Positions 33,151-41,343 of a stretch of 64,000 nt of DNA are shown piece after piece. How positions within the stretch are numbered: the first letter of the stretch is position 1; each line of letters opens with the position of its first letter. The notes beneath the pieces were generated by a model. That model was not told where the DNA came from. It saw only the letters and a list, made by a program, of their open reading frames with translations, and made no database searches. Source of the DNA: Tunturiibacter gelidiferens (GTDB taxonomy: Bacteria > Acidobacteriota > Terriglobia > Terriglobales > Acidobacteriaceae); assembly GCF_014201335.1 (NCBI RefSeq), contig NZ_JACHEB010000003.1:434001-498000 (forward strand), given 5' to 3'. The position numbers and the translations under genes are program-made.

Positions 33151-34052
33151 TCCTTCCCCCTGATTTGCTCCATTACATGACGGGCTGCTGGAATTGAAAG
33201 AAGCGCGGAAAGATGCTCAGACCTGAGTCCCGGCAGAGTGGCTAAAGTCATATGGTGATATGGTTTCGCGGCATTTTCTGATGTTGAGGGGAAAAAGTAT
33301 GTTTCGTTTGCGACCGCAAACGAGCCCAAAATTCCCATGGCTTTTCCAAGTGCAACGACTGTTGCGACGGCAACGGTTGAAGGTGCTTCGCTTAAAATTC
33401 CTTGGCAGTAGCTTTCTACTGTCTCTATGGTCGCAGGATAGATTATCGCGATGAGATCGCAGATGAACAACAATAGTTGCTTGGGACTATCGGCGAGGTT
33501 AGAGACTTTTGCAGTGGTGGTTTTGATTCGAGAAAGTCGTTCTTCTATTTCTCCCACTGCTGTGAGGATACTGGCCAAGGGAACGTAGATCGTAGGGGCG
33601 AAGTTCGATTCAGCTTCGATCCAATGTATCGGCCCCAAAGCAATGAATGAATTTTGCGGAGGAGAATATTCAGCGTCCACTATTGCGAGAAGCTTGGGTC
33701 GTAGAGCATCGCTATTGGAGAACGCGCCTAATTCTGCAAATGTTCCGGGGCTTTCTACTATCACGATGACCAAATCTGCAAGTTTCGCGAGATCAGCCTC
33801 CATCGCTAATGCACCAAGTTTTATACGAGAAGCGATGACTTCCCAAACAGGTTCTGCGTAAAAGAACTTAGTTGTAGGAATGTGCTTATGAAGATAGGCT
33901 GCGAGCGTATCGCGAGGTGTGCTTTTTTCGCCACCACAGAGGAAAATTATTGGTTCTGATCGGCGAAATCTGTAGTGAGGATTCGTGAGAGAGGAAATCA
34001 GTCTTTCACGAACCCTCACATACTTTGGATGTTCATACCACTCAACTTGCAT
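33147..34052 (-). CDS. Retron effector, nucleoside deoxyribosyltransferase-like (Ec86/St85 type)
   Basis: Start at the ATG at 34052 (MQVEWYEHPKYVRVRERLISSL); a longer frame from 34103 would read through the ncRNA. 301 residues. The Rossmann-like domain shows IIFLCGGEKSTPRDTLAAYL, LADLVIVIVESPGTFAELGAFSN (candidate nucleophile Glu in AELGAF, about 107) and FIALGPIHWIE. These blocks match the Retron-Eco1 effector, which has FLCGG and ESPGSFTELGAFSN. The C-terminal part is helical and may be a winged helix. In Retron-Eco1 the effector is held by RT-msDNA and acts as an N-glycosidase, reported to consume NAD+, on phage attack. It is coupled to the RT by a 4-nt overlap. Confidence 0.9.
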   Translation of the reverse strand: MQVEWYEHPKYVRVRERLISSLTNPHYRFRRSEPIIFLCGGEKSTPRDTLAAYLHKHIPTTKFFYAEPVWEVIASRIKLGALAMEADLAKLADLVIVIVESPGTFAELGAFSNSDALRPKLLAIVDAEYSPPQNSFIALGPIHWIEAESNFAPTIYVPLASILTAVGEIEERLSRIKTTTAKVSNLADSPKQLLLFICDLIAIIYPATIETVESYCQGILSEAPSTVAVATVVALGKAMGILGSFAVANETYFFPSTSENAAKPYHHMTLATLPGLRSEHLSALLSIPAARHVMEQIRGKE

Positions 34053-34054
34053 AA

Positions 34055-34170
34055 CTCCCACTTCGAGCGGCCCCCGGCGCAGCCGGGGCAGAAAACCTAT
34101 CAACCATAACGGGCTGGCTAAGCACCAGCCACAGACGCGAACTTGAACGTCTGTTCACACTAGGAGCACG
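34055..34170 (-). ncRNA. Candidate retron msr-msd RNA
   Basis: Between the promoter and the effector ATG, on the minus strand: a1 CTCCTA (34166-34161), then a G as possible branch site. Next come msr hairpin ACAGACG/CGTCTGT (34131-34154), msr hairpin GGCTGG/CCAGCC (34112-34130), and msd hairpin CCCCGGC-loop-GCCGGGG (34072-34088). Last is a2 TGGGAG (34060-34055), complementary to a1 with one G-U. Order and position fit Retron-Eco1, where the ncRNA precedes the effector. Exact ends and the branch base are guesses. A second possible long pairing joins 34060-34074 with 34186-34199. Confidence 0.7.
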
Positions 34171-34173
34171 TTT

Positions 34174-34202
34174 AGATTGCATTGAGGGCGCACGAAAGTC
34201 AA
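34174..34202 (-). promoter_or_regulatory. Promoter of the retron
   Basis: On the minus strand TTGACT (34202-34197), a 17-nt spacer, then CAATCT (34179-34174). The start point would fall near 34168, at the a1 arm. It sits immediately behind the ffh stop codon at 34208. Confidence 0.65.
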
Positions 34203-34207
34203 GAAAA

Positions 34208-35593
34208 CTAACGCCCGAATTTTTGTTTGCCTTGCATTTGGCTCATCATGCGTTGCTGGGCTTTGATGCCGCCGCCACCGCCTAGGGACTTGAACATCTT
34301 GCGCATCTGGGCGTATTGACGCAGGAGATTGTTGACGTCCTGTACGGACGTGCCTGAGCCGCGGGCTATGCGCTTGCGGCGGTTGCCGTTGATGATCTCG
34401 TGGTCGAGACGCTCTTTCTGCGTCATCGAGTTGATGATGGATTCGACGCGGGTGAACTGGCCTTCGTCTACGTTTTCGACGGCCTGCTGCATGCCGGCGA
34501 AGGGGCCGACGGAGGGGAGCATCTTGAGGATGGACTTCATGGAGCCCATCTTTTTGATCTGACGGAGCTGGTCGCGGAAGTCGTCGAGGGTGAAGCCGTC
34601 GCCGGAGAGGGCTTTCTTGGCGAACTGCTCGGCTTTGCCGCGGTCGAGGGTGGCTTCGGCGCGCTCGAGGAGGGTGGCGATGTCGCCGTGACCCATGATG
34701 CGGGAGACGATGCGGTCGGGGTGGAAGGGCTCGAAGGCGTCGGGCTTTTCGCCAGTCCCCAAAAACTTTATCGGCGCTCCTGTCACGTGCCGAATGGAGA
34801 GGGCAGCGCCGCCGCGTGCATCGCCGTCCATCTTGGTGAGGATGGCGCCGGTGATGGTGAGGAGATCGTTGAAGGCCTTAGCGGAGTTGACGGCGTCCTG
34901 GCCGGTCATGGCGTCGGCGACGAAGAGGATCTCGGAGGGGTTGAGGAGCTTTTTGAGCTGCGCCATCTCGTCCATCAGCGACGCGTCGATCTGGTTGCGG
35001 CCTGCGGTGTCGACGATGAGCATGTCGCAGCCGAAGTTGGCGGCTTCGCGCCTGGCTTCTTTGGCTAGGCGGAGGACGGCGTCGGTGCCGGGTTTTTCTT
35101 CGGTGAGCTTGCCCTCGTAGAGCTGGGCGGAGATGGAGCGGGCTACGATGGCGAGCTGCTCGCGGGCGGCGGGACGGTAGACGTCGACCGAGACGAGCAT
35201 GGGGCGGTGGCCGGCTTTTTTTAGCCAACTAGCTAGCTTGCCGGAGGTGGTGGTTTTGCCGGAGCCCTGGAGGCCTGCCATGAGGATGACGCTTGGGGGC
35301 TGGGAACTTTTTTGGAAGCGGGCAGTGTCGCGGCCCAGGAGGTTGACTAGCTCGTCGTGGACGATCTTTACGATTTGCTCGGATGGGCTGAGGGCGGTGG
35401 CGACCTTTTCGCCGATGGCGCGGGTGCGGATGTGCTCGACGAGCTCGTTGACGACGGTGAGGTTGACGTCGGATTCGAGAAGGGCGAGGCGGATCTCGCG
35501 GATGGCGTCGGAGATGTTCTCGTCGGAGATGGTGCCCTGGCCGCGGAGGGTCTTGAAGGAACGCTGGAGTTTGTCGCTTAGGTTTTCAAACAT
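34208..35593 (-). CDS. ffh: Signal recognition particle protein Ffh
   Basis: 461 residues. N domain (1-90), then the GTPase G domain with LMAGLQGSGKTTTSGKLA, DVYRPAAREQL, LIVDTAGRNQ and TKMDGDARGGAALS. The Met-rich M domain (about 330-461) has GPFAGMQQAVEN, RIARGSGTSVQDVNNLLRQYAQMRKM and a Gln/Met-rich end. With 4.5S RNA it targets nascent membrane proteins to FtsY. Length is standard. Downstream lies the retron rather than another translation gene. Confidence 0.97.
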   Translation of the reverse strand: MFENLSDKLQRSFKTLRGQGTISDENISDAIREIRLALLESDVNLTVVNELVEHIRTRAIGEKVATALSPSEQIVKIVHDELVNLLGRDTARFQKSSQPPSVILMAGLQGSGKTTTSGKLASWLKKAGHRPMLVSVDVYRPAAREQLAIVARSISAQLYEGKLTEEKPGTDAVLRLAKEARREAANFGCDMLIVDTAGRNQIDASLMDEMAQLKKLLNPSEILFVADAMTGQDAVNSAKAFNDLLTITGAILTKMDGDARGGAALSIRHVTGAPIKFLGTGEKPDAFEPFHPDRIVSRIMGHGDIATLLERAEATLDRGKAEQFAKKALSGDGFTLDDFRDQLRQIKKMGSMKSILKMLPSVGPFAGMQQAVENVDEGQFTRVESIINSMTQKERLDHEIINGNRRKRIARGSGTSVQDVNNLLRQYAQMRKMFKSLGGGGGIKAQQRMMSQMQGKQKFGR

Positions 35594-35643
35594 GACTGCT
35601 ACAAGTTTACAGGGAATGGCGGGGAATTGCGCCCTACGCGGGC

Positions 35644-35702
35644 GGCGGTCACTTCGTGACTTGTATACCCCTTTGGGTGGCGCTCCCGTTGGTCGCGAGG
35701 GG
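35644..35702. repeat. Direct repeat flanking POTRA gene, copy A
   Basis: 59 nt starting GGCGGTCACTTCGTGAC, then TTGTATACCCC and GGCGCTCCCGTTGGTCGCG. It matches 37078-37135 closely. The two copies lie in the same orientation on either side of the POTRA-domain gene. Confidence 0.85.
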
Positions 35703-35704
35703 CT

Positions 35705-36991
35705 CTAGTTGAGGAGGCCGCCTTTGGCGAAGGTGATGGTGAGATCGACCAGGTGGGTGTTGGGGTCGGCGATAGCGTCGTAGGTGGCGGAGTAGCCGGA
35801 GAGCGTTTGGAGGGCGCTGTTGTTGTGGAGGAAGTTGGTGAGGTAGGTCGCGTCGTAGAAGTCGCCGGGGTTCATGTGCCACGCGGAGTCGAATTGCTTC
35901 TGCTGCTCGGCGGAGAGGCCGAGGGCTTTGACGCTGTGGATTTGGTATTGCGGGCCGGGGTCGACGGTGATGGTGTAGGAGACGTGGTGGCTGAGATGGT
36001 CGAAGGTGGCTGGGGCTTTGACTTTTGCGTCCTGAAAACCTTTGGCGAAGTAGGCGGCCGTGATGATGGACAGGCTTTGGCAAAGGGCTGCTTCGGAGGC
36101 CATGTCTCCGGGCTTCATCTTGACTTGTTTGCTGAAGTCGGCGGTGCTGATGACGTCGGAGCCGGGCCAGTTGAGCTGAAAGAGTTGGTAGGGCTGGCCT
36201 TCTTTGAGGGTAGCGGTGAAGGCGACGTCGATGTTGTTGGGGGTTACCTGGGGTGGGGCTTGAGCGAGGTTGAGAACGGCCATGTCGAGGTAGCCCGCAT
36301 CGTGGTAGGCCGAGGTGAGTGCGTTGGTGATGGTGGTGCGAGTGGTGTTGGTGTCGAAGGGCTGATCGGTCTGGCTTTTGATTACGGGGTCGAGCCTGGG
36401 CTGCATGGTGGGCGAGGCTTGAACCAGGGTGAGGGTATGGACGCGAACCTGGGGGGACTCGATGGCAAAGCCAATGGAGGTTGGTGCGGCGCCGGCTTGC
36501 GTACTGTTGGCGACTGCCACGACGTTGGCGGTGACGCCCTTTTCCGCGACCATGGTTTTGAGGGCAGAGATGATGCTGTTCTGGAAATTGCCGGTTGTAG
36601 GGATGAGGCCGATGTAGAGGGGGACGCGGGCCTTGAGTGCGGTAGTGAGTTCGGCGGGTGACCACCAGACGAAGTTGGTGAAGGTGGCGGGGAGGAGATT
36701 CGAGTCCGGCATGGGCTTCAGGGTGAAGACGAGGCCTTTTTCATTAGAGGCAAAGTTGATGTCTGAGAAGAGACCGGTGTCGCCGAGGTGCTGGGCGGCA
36801 GCTTGAAGCGCGTCTTGCGTCGAGGTCGAGCCGGGGGTGAGGCCGGTGACTTTGAGGAGGTCGGCCTGCGAGTAGGCGGGGGCTCCTTCGAAGGTGATCG
36901 GAGGAACGGTGAAGGTTTGGGCGGAGAGTTGCAGGGGGAGGACGGAAAGGCAGAGAGCGAGGAGAGTGGGCCTGAAAGTCTTCGAGCGCAT
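35705..36991 (-). CDS. Secreted POTRA-domain (BamA-like) protein without barrel
   Basis: 428 residues. Signal peptide 1-24 (ends LSAQ). Several POTRA-like units follow: ITFEGAPAYSQADLLKVTGLTPGS..DALQAAAQHLGDTGLFSDINF, and later FQLNWPGSDVISTADFSKQVKMKPGDMAS and YQIHSVKALGLSAEQQKQFDSAWHMNPGDFYDATYL. No C-terminal beta-barrel is present, so it is a periplasmic POTRA protein rather than a full BamA/TamA. It probably assists outer-membrane protein handling. It lies between two direct repeats. Confidence 0.8.
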   Translation of the reverse strand: MRSKTFRPTLLALCLSVLPLQLSAQTFTVPPITFEGAPAYSQADLLKVTGLTPGSTSTQDALQAAAQHLGDTGLFSDINFASNEKGLVFTLKPMPDSNLLPATFTNFVWWSPAELTTALKARVPLYIGLIPTTGNFQNSIISALKTMVAEKGVTANVVAVANSTQAGAAPTSIGFAIESPQVRVHTLTLVQASPTMQPRLDPVIKSQTDQPFDTNTTRTTITNALTSAYHDAGYLDMAVLNLAQAPPQVTPNNIDVAFTATLKEGQPYQLFQLNWPGSDVISTADFSKQVKMKPGDMASEAALCQSLSIITAAYFAKGFQDAKVKAPATFDHLSHHVSYTITVDPGPQYQIHSVKALGLSAEQQKQFDSAWHMNPGDFYDATYLTNFLHNNSALQTLSGYSATYDAIADPNTHLVDLTITFAKGGLLN

Positions 36992-37047
36992 TTGAATGGA
37001 AGATACCCCATGCTGCGATGGGTGAGAAGAGACTTCTTTTTAGAGAG

Positions 37048-37234
37048 CTTGTCCTGCCGGACGCCTCCTGCGCGGAGGGCGGTCACTTCGTGACTTGTAT
37101 ACCCCTTCTGTGGCGCTCCCGTTGGTTGCGAGGGGATATTTTGCGCCGACCATCGGAAGGCTCCGGGCGAAGCCGGTACACACGTCACGAAGTGACCGAT
37201 CCACGCGTAGTGGGCCTGTCCGGCAAGACGCAAG
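37048..37234. repeat. Composite inverted repeat (BIME-like)
   Basis: CTTGTCCTGCCGGAC (37048-37062) is mirrored by GTCCGGCAAGACGCAAG (37218-37234). CGGTCACTTCGTGAC (37080-37094) is exactly mirrored by 37184-37198. The left half contains the 58-nt copy B (37078-37135) of the repeat at 35644-35702. Two head-to-head repeat units with a spacer resemble bacterial interspersed mosaic elements. Confidence 0.8.
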
Positions 37235-37316
37235 TGGCGGCCTTGGTGCGTAGTCAGATTGGTTCGGGGTGTGAGTCGGAGCCGCACGGAGGTTTGGGGG
37301 GCGGGATAATTGGTCT

Positions 37317-38276
37317 ATGCAAGATGCGGGACAAGCTTCGGGGAATGTTCGAGTTATGCGGGAGTTCGTCGCGTATCTGCGAGTGGAGAAAGGGCTTCGG
37401 CCCGCGAGTTGCGAGGCGTATCAGCGGGATTTAGAGCAGTTTGCCGAGCATGTTGAGATGCGGGATGGGTTGCTATTAGGAGCCATGCAGGCGGATGTGA
37501 GTGGATTCATGGAGGGGCTGCGGGGGCATGGGGTGGAGTCGCGGTCGATTGCGCGAAAGCTCAGCTGTTTGCGTGGGTTCTATCGCTGGCTGGTGATGGA
37601 TAAGAGAATCTCTCATGACCCGACGGTCAATGTGGAGACGCCTGCCAGCTGGAAGGTGCTGCCGAAATCGCTGGCCGAGGGTGAAGTGGCGGAGATGCTG
37701 GAGCGGACTGCTGTCGCCGCGAGGAGTGATGATGCCGACGGGCTGGCGCTACGGGATCATGCGATTTTGGAGATGTTGTACGCGGGTGGATTGAGGGTGG
37801 GGGAGATCTGTGCGCTGCGGGTAGAGGATGTGCATCTCGATCAGGGGCGGGCGCAGGTGCGTGGCAAAGGCGATAAGGAAAGGATCGTGCCGCTGGGGCG
37901 GTCGGCGATGGAGGCTTTGGAGAGATATCTGGCGATGGGAAGGCCTAGCCTCGTGAAGGGCGGCCTGGAGCGGGGAAGTCACGCGGTGCAGAGAGCGCTG
38001 TTTCTGAGTGTGCGGGGACATGCGCTGACACGGCAGTGGGTGTGGGAGATGGTGCGGTCGGTTTCGGGGACAGGGAGTAAGGCTAGTCCGCATATGCTGC
38101 GGCACAGTTGCGCGACGCACATGGTGGAGCATGGTGCGGATCTGCGCAGTGTGCAGACTTTGCTGGGTCATGCCGATATTGCTACGACGCAGGTTTATAC
38201 GCATGTGGCGCTGGGGCATTTGAAGAAGGTGCATCGGGAGCATCATCCGCGAGGGAAGAAACGGGCTGCGAGTTGA
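37317..38276 (+). CDS. xerD: Tyrosine recombinase XerD-type
   Basis: 319 residues. Core-binding SAM-like N-domain (15-100), catalytic domain (about 120-310) with Arg in AGGLRVGEICAL, Lys in RGKGDKERIVPLG, HxxR in SPHMLRHSCATHMVE, His in LGHADIATTQVYTHV and the nucleophile Tyr in the same motif. Together with XerC it resolves chromosome dimers at dif. It lies directly before a second Xer gene (193 nt gap). The naming as D rather than C rests on general resemblance. Confidence 0.88.
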   Translation: MQDAGQASGNVRVMREFVAYLRVEKGLRPASCEAYQRDLEQFAEHVEMRDGLLLGAMQADVSGFMEGLRGHGVESRSIARKLSCLRGFYRWLVMDKRISHDPTVNVETPASWKVLPKSLAEGEVAEMLERTAVAARSDDADGLALRDHAILEMLYAGGLRVGEICALRVEDVHLDQGRAQVRGKGDKERIVPLGRSAMEALERYLAMGRPSLVKGGLERGSHAVQRALFLSVRGHALTRQWVWEMVRSVSGTGSKASPHMLRHSCATHMVEHGADLRSVQTLLGHADIATTQVYTHVALGHLKKVHREHHPRGKKRAAS

Positions 38277-38314
38277 GGTTGGAGATGAGCAGGAGCGGTC
38301 GTGCCCGCACGATG

Positions 38315-38340
38315 CCCACATCTCAAAATCGAGATATGGA
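38315..38340. repeat. Dispersed palindrome between xerD and xerC
   Basis: CCACATCTC-AAAAT-CGAGATATGG forms a 9-bp stem with one mismatch. It is followed by GCACCC. Related copies are at 39725-39749 and, weaker, at 32072-32094. Confidence 0.7.
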
Positions 38341-38468
38341 GCACCCGTTTGTTCGGATGTTCACTCGACGAATTGATATGCGGTACCCGGTTCGCTGTGT
38401 GTCGGTCTGATTTTGTTGATATGCGCCTGGTGCCGTTGATGTGCAGAGTCCCTGAAAGTTGAGGATCT

Positions 38469-39512
38469 ATGCGGGAAGAAGTCAGTGAATTCGACAGATT
38501 GGCCGAGGGTTTTCTGGCGATGCTCAAGAATGAGCGCGGGGCGTCGGAGCATACGGTGCGGGCGTATGCGCGTGAGGTGCGAAGCTTTGCGGCCTATCTT
38601 GGCGACACGCTAGGCAAGGATGCGAATGTGGGTGAGGTGGAACATCTGCATATTCGCGCTTACTTGGGATTGTTATATGAGCGGGGGTTGACCAAAGCTA
38701 GTGCCGCGCGGGCGCTGGCGGCGGTGAGGAGCTGGTTCAAGTGGCTGGCGAAGGAGGGAAAGGTGGCGCAGAATCCTGCGCTGCTGGTGAGTACGCCGAA
38801 GCTGCCGAAGCATCTGCCGCGGGTGCCTAGTGTGGAAGAGGTGAATCGAGTTTTGAATTCGCTGGATGGTTCGACTGAGAAGAAGGCTGGAGGCGATGTA
38901 GTCTCCCACCCTTCGCATAGTGCGCGAAGGATGGGGCACGCGGGCGGTGGTGGTGATTCGGATGAGGGAGATGCTTCGGCGTGGCCTGAGCGGGATCGGG
39001 TGATCTTCGAGTTGTTGTATGGGTGTGGGATTCGGAACTCGGAGTTGGTGGGACTGAATATGGGCAGCGTGAAGTGGCGTGATGACGCGGTGTTGGTGAG
39101 AGGCAAGGGAAGGAAGGAGCGGCTGGTGCCGTTAGGAGATGAGGCTGCCGCTGCGTTGCGGGCGTATCTGCCGTTGCGGGAGGCGAAGCTGATGGCAGCG
39201 GGCAAAGGTGCGCTGGTGCATGAGGGGCCTTTGATGATGAACCTGCGGATGCGTGGCGATTGCAGGTTGACTACGCGGAGTGTGGGAAGGATTGTGAAGG
39301 CGATTGCGCTGAGCAGGGGACTGGCGGCGGATGTGCATCCGCATACGCTACGGCATGCGTTTGGAACGCATATGTTGGAGGAGGGGGCCGATCTGCGGGC
39401 GATTCAGGAGATGCTGGGGCATGAGCGGTTGTCGACGACGCAGCGATATACGCAGCTGACGGTGGGTCAGGTGCAGAAGGTTTATGACGAGACTCATCCT
39501 CGGGCGAAGTGA
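38469..39512 (+). CDS. xerC: Tyrosine recombinase XerC-type with in-frame palindrome insertion
   Basis: 347 residues, against about 300 for the family. N-domain (about 8-100) and catalytic domain with Arg in [12 protein letters not shown], Lys in [13 protein letters not shown], HxxR in [15 protein letters not shown] and Tyr in [15 protein letters not shown]. Between them is an extra low-complexity part (about residues 138-176, including [19 protein letters not shown]) encoded by a REP-like palindrome. All catalytic residues remain, so the enzyme is probably active. It follows xerD. Confidence 0.88.
   Translation: MREEVSEFDRLAEGFLAMLKNERGASEHTVRAYAREVRSFAAYLGDTLGKDANVGEVEHLHIRAYLGLLYERGLTKASAARALAAVRSWFKWLAKEGKVAQNPALLVSTPKLPKHLPRVPSVEEVNRVLNSLDGSTEKKAGGDVVSHPSHSARRMGHAGGGGDSDEGDASAWPERDRVIFELLYGCGIRNSELVGLNMGSVKWRDDAVLVRGKGRKERLVPLGDEAAAALRAYLPLREAKLMAAGKGALVHEGPLMMNLRMRGDCRLTTRSVGRIVKAIALSRGLAADVHPHTLRHAFGTHMLEEGADLRAIQEMLGHERLSTTQRYTQLTVGQVQKVYDETHPRAK
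38905..38936. repeat. REP-like palindrome inside xerC coding sequence
   Basis: CCCACCCTTCGC (38905-38916) and GCGAAGGATGGG (38924-38935) pair with one mismatch around ATAGTGC. It is translated as part of an insertion between the two XerC domains. Confidence 0.75.
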
Positions 39513-39816
39513 TTTTTTTCTGTGGTGGTGGGAGGGCGTTTCTGCTGAGTGTTTTGGTGAAAGCGGCGTTTTAGGTGTGGTGTTTTGATGGTGGGATCGT
39601 GGTGGTTTGTGGTGAGTTTGTGGTTTGCTGATGGTGCTTTTTTCGTGGTGGGAAAAAGTGACAGGCTTGTGAGATTTATTTTTGGTTGCGTTGGTTTGGG
39701 CGCGGAGTTCGAGACTCGTTGAAACCCATGCCTCAAATCGAGACATGGGGCATCCGCATTTTTGCAACTATTTTTAGGCTGGGCCGTCAATGATCTTGCT
39801 TGGCCTTTGACTTTGC
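39513..39816. other. Intergenic 304 nt after xerC
   Basis: No gene. The first 150 nt are a G/T-rich low-complexity stretch (GTGGTTTGTGGT-like). It contains the palindrome at 39725-39749. Frames read here on either strand have no protein character. Confidence 0.5.
39725..39749. repeat. Dispersed palindrome after xerC
   Basis: CCCATGCCTC-AAATC-GAGACATGGG forms a 10-bp stem with one mismatch. The flanks GGGGCATCCGCATTTTTGC resemble those of the copy at 38315. Confidence 0.7.
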
Positions 39817-39993
39817 TTAGTTTTTGGCGAAGACGTAAAAGTCGGCGAAGAATGTGTTGTCGGGATGGGTGGGGTCGTAGGGGAATTCGTTGGGCGTTGT
39901 TGATTCGAGCGACCATTCGGGGTGGTGCCTGGCGATCCAGTCGGTGAATCTCCGGTGATTTACGTGCTTTTGGGGCCACTCCCTGAATTGATC
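39817..39993 (-). pseudogene. C-terminal remnant of an unidentified gene
   Basis: Reading leftward from 39993 gives a protein-like tail: REWPQKHVNHRRFTDWIARH, then EWSLESTTPNEFPYDPTHPD, ending FFADFYVFAKN and a TAA at 39817-39819. There is no start codon or ribosome site, and the open frame is closed by a TGA at 40024-40026. The residue pattern is far from the GC-shadow type, so it looks like the end of a gene whose front was lost. The parent family is not recognised. It lies next to an acyltransferase of lower GC. Confidence 0.55.
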
Positions 39994-40117
39994 TCTAATA
40001 GCGGCTGTCCTGCGGTAGCAGGGTCAGGCTTAGTCGACGCGCGATTTTATGGGAACTTCAGATAAACTATTCCCGGAGTAGCTGTTCGCTAACGACTCTT
40101 CAGGTCAGGATGGAAAA

Positions 40118-41173
40118 ATGGGTCAAATCGAGGCTCCACGCCACTCCATTCCTGCGATCGATGTCGCCCGCGGAATAGGAATTGCTCTTGTTGTTTATGG
40201 TCATTTGAACGACGGAAGTTTTCTAAGGAACTGGATCTACCTGTTCCATATGCCGTTGTTCTTTTTTCTGAGCGGCTACCTTCATAAAGTAAAGACAGAT
40301 TATCGTGGCTTCTTCGAGAAGAAGTTTATCCACCTGATGATCCCTTACTTTTCGTTTCTGCTGCTGTATGCGCCGCTCTACTATAAACAGCATCACACCG
40401 ATTCTCACCGTTTGCTTCACACCGTAGGAGCATTGCTGTGGGGAGGTGATTCTCTGCGTGGCTTGCTCGCTGTGTTCTGGTTTGTAAGCTGCCTCTTCCT
40501 CACACAACAAGTGATGAATTGGCTCCTGGCACGTCACAGCTCACGCACCGTAAACATGATCACTGTGGCAGCGTTCGTTCTGAGTTTCGTGAACTTGATG
40601 TATGCGCCATGGTTCAAACTGCCCTTCGATGCTCAGGTTGTGCTTGGCGCGATGCCGTTCTTCCTGCTTGGTTACAGGGCCAGGTCTTTTGATCTGAATC
40701 GAGTATGGGTTCGACTGATCGCTCTAGTTGGCTTTGTCACTGCTGGCATCCTGGTATATAGCCATCCTTCACTCGACTATGAAATGCGGAGCGGTACGTA
40801 CGGGTGGCCCGGCGTCTCGTTTGTGCTGGCAGCTAGCTGCATCCTGACTGTCCTCTTTGTGAGTGAGTTGATCAGTCGCAGCCGTTTGGCTGTCGTCGTC
40901 GTCGGATCGCTAGGCGCGCTCTCGATGGGGATCATGTTCGTCCATCTCGAAGTGCGGTCGATCCTTGGCGTGCATCGGTTGGAGAAGATGAACCCCGTTG
41001 TGTCCTTGTGCCTTGTCCTGATTGGCTCCTACTTTGTGTCCTATCTGATCTCAAAGTTCTCTTTGACGCGCGGCTTCCTGATGGGATCGCAGGCAGACGT
41101 CAAAGAGTGGCTGAATCGGCTGAACTTCACTAGTCGAAAGGCAATTGAAGAGGTTGGAAGTGTCGCGGAATAA
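40118..41173 (+). CDS. Membrane acyltransferase (Acyl_transf_3 family)
   Basis: 351 residues with about ten hydrophobic segments. It begins IPAIDVARGIGIALVVYGHL, the start of the acyltransferase-3 family with the catalytic His in YGHL. FHMPLFFFLSGYLHK and a C-terminal MGIMFVHLEVRS follow. Such enzymes add acetyl or other acyl groups to sugars of polysaccharides, LPS or glycolipids. GC is lower than in the flanking genes (one hand-counted 60-base line at 40381 is 48 percent), and a gene remnant lies upstream, so acquisition by transfer is possible. Confidence 0.88.
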   Translation: MGQIEAPRHSIPAIDVARGIGIALVVYGHLNDGSFLRNWIYLFHMPLFFFLSGYLHKVKTDYRGFFEKKFIHLMIPYFSFLLLYAPLYYKQHHTDSHRLLHTVGALLWGGDSLRGLLAVFWFVSCLFLTQQVMNWLLARHSSRTVNMITVAAFVLSFVNLMYAPWFKLPFDAQVVLGAMPFFLLGYRARSFDLNRVWVRLIALVGFVTAGILVYSHPSLDYEMRSGTYGWPGVSFVLAASCILTVLFVSELISRSRLAVVVVGSLGALSMGIMFVHLEVRSILGVHRLEKMNPVVSLCLVLIGSYFVSYLISKFSLTRGFLMGSQADVKEWLNRLNFTSRKAIEEVGSVAE

Positions 41174-41343
41174 ATCAGCAGTCTCCCGAATCAGCCAGAG
41201 TTGAGGCTTACAAGATTGTGTAGCGTCTAACTTTCAGGAGTGGTCTGCTCGCCCTCTGATTTTGCTGATCGCAGCTGTTTGGACGATGAAGAACCGGCGC
41301 GGACAGAGGTCGCATCAAATCAAATGTGAATGCGAGGTAGGGG

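Noticed and set aside
37018..37434. Rightward frame across the composite inverted repeat into xerD
   Set aside because: It reads through repeat DNA and overlaps xerD in another frame without any family pattern.
39348..39979. Leftward frames rich in Thr/His/Lys/Pro after xerC
   Set aside because: They come from G/T-rich low-complexity sequence and the palindrome at 39725; no protein character.
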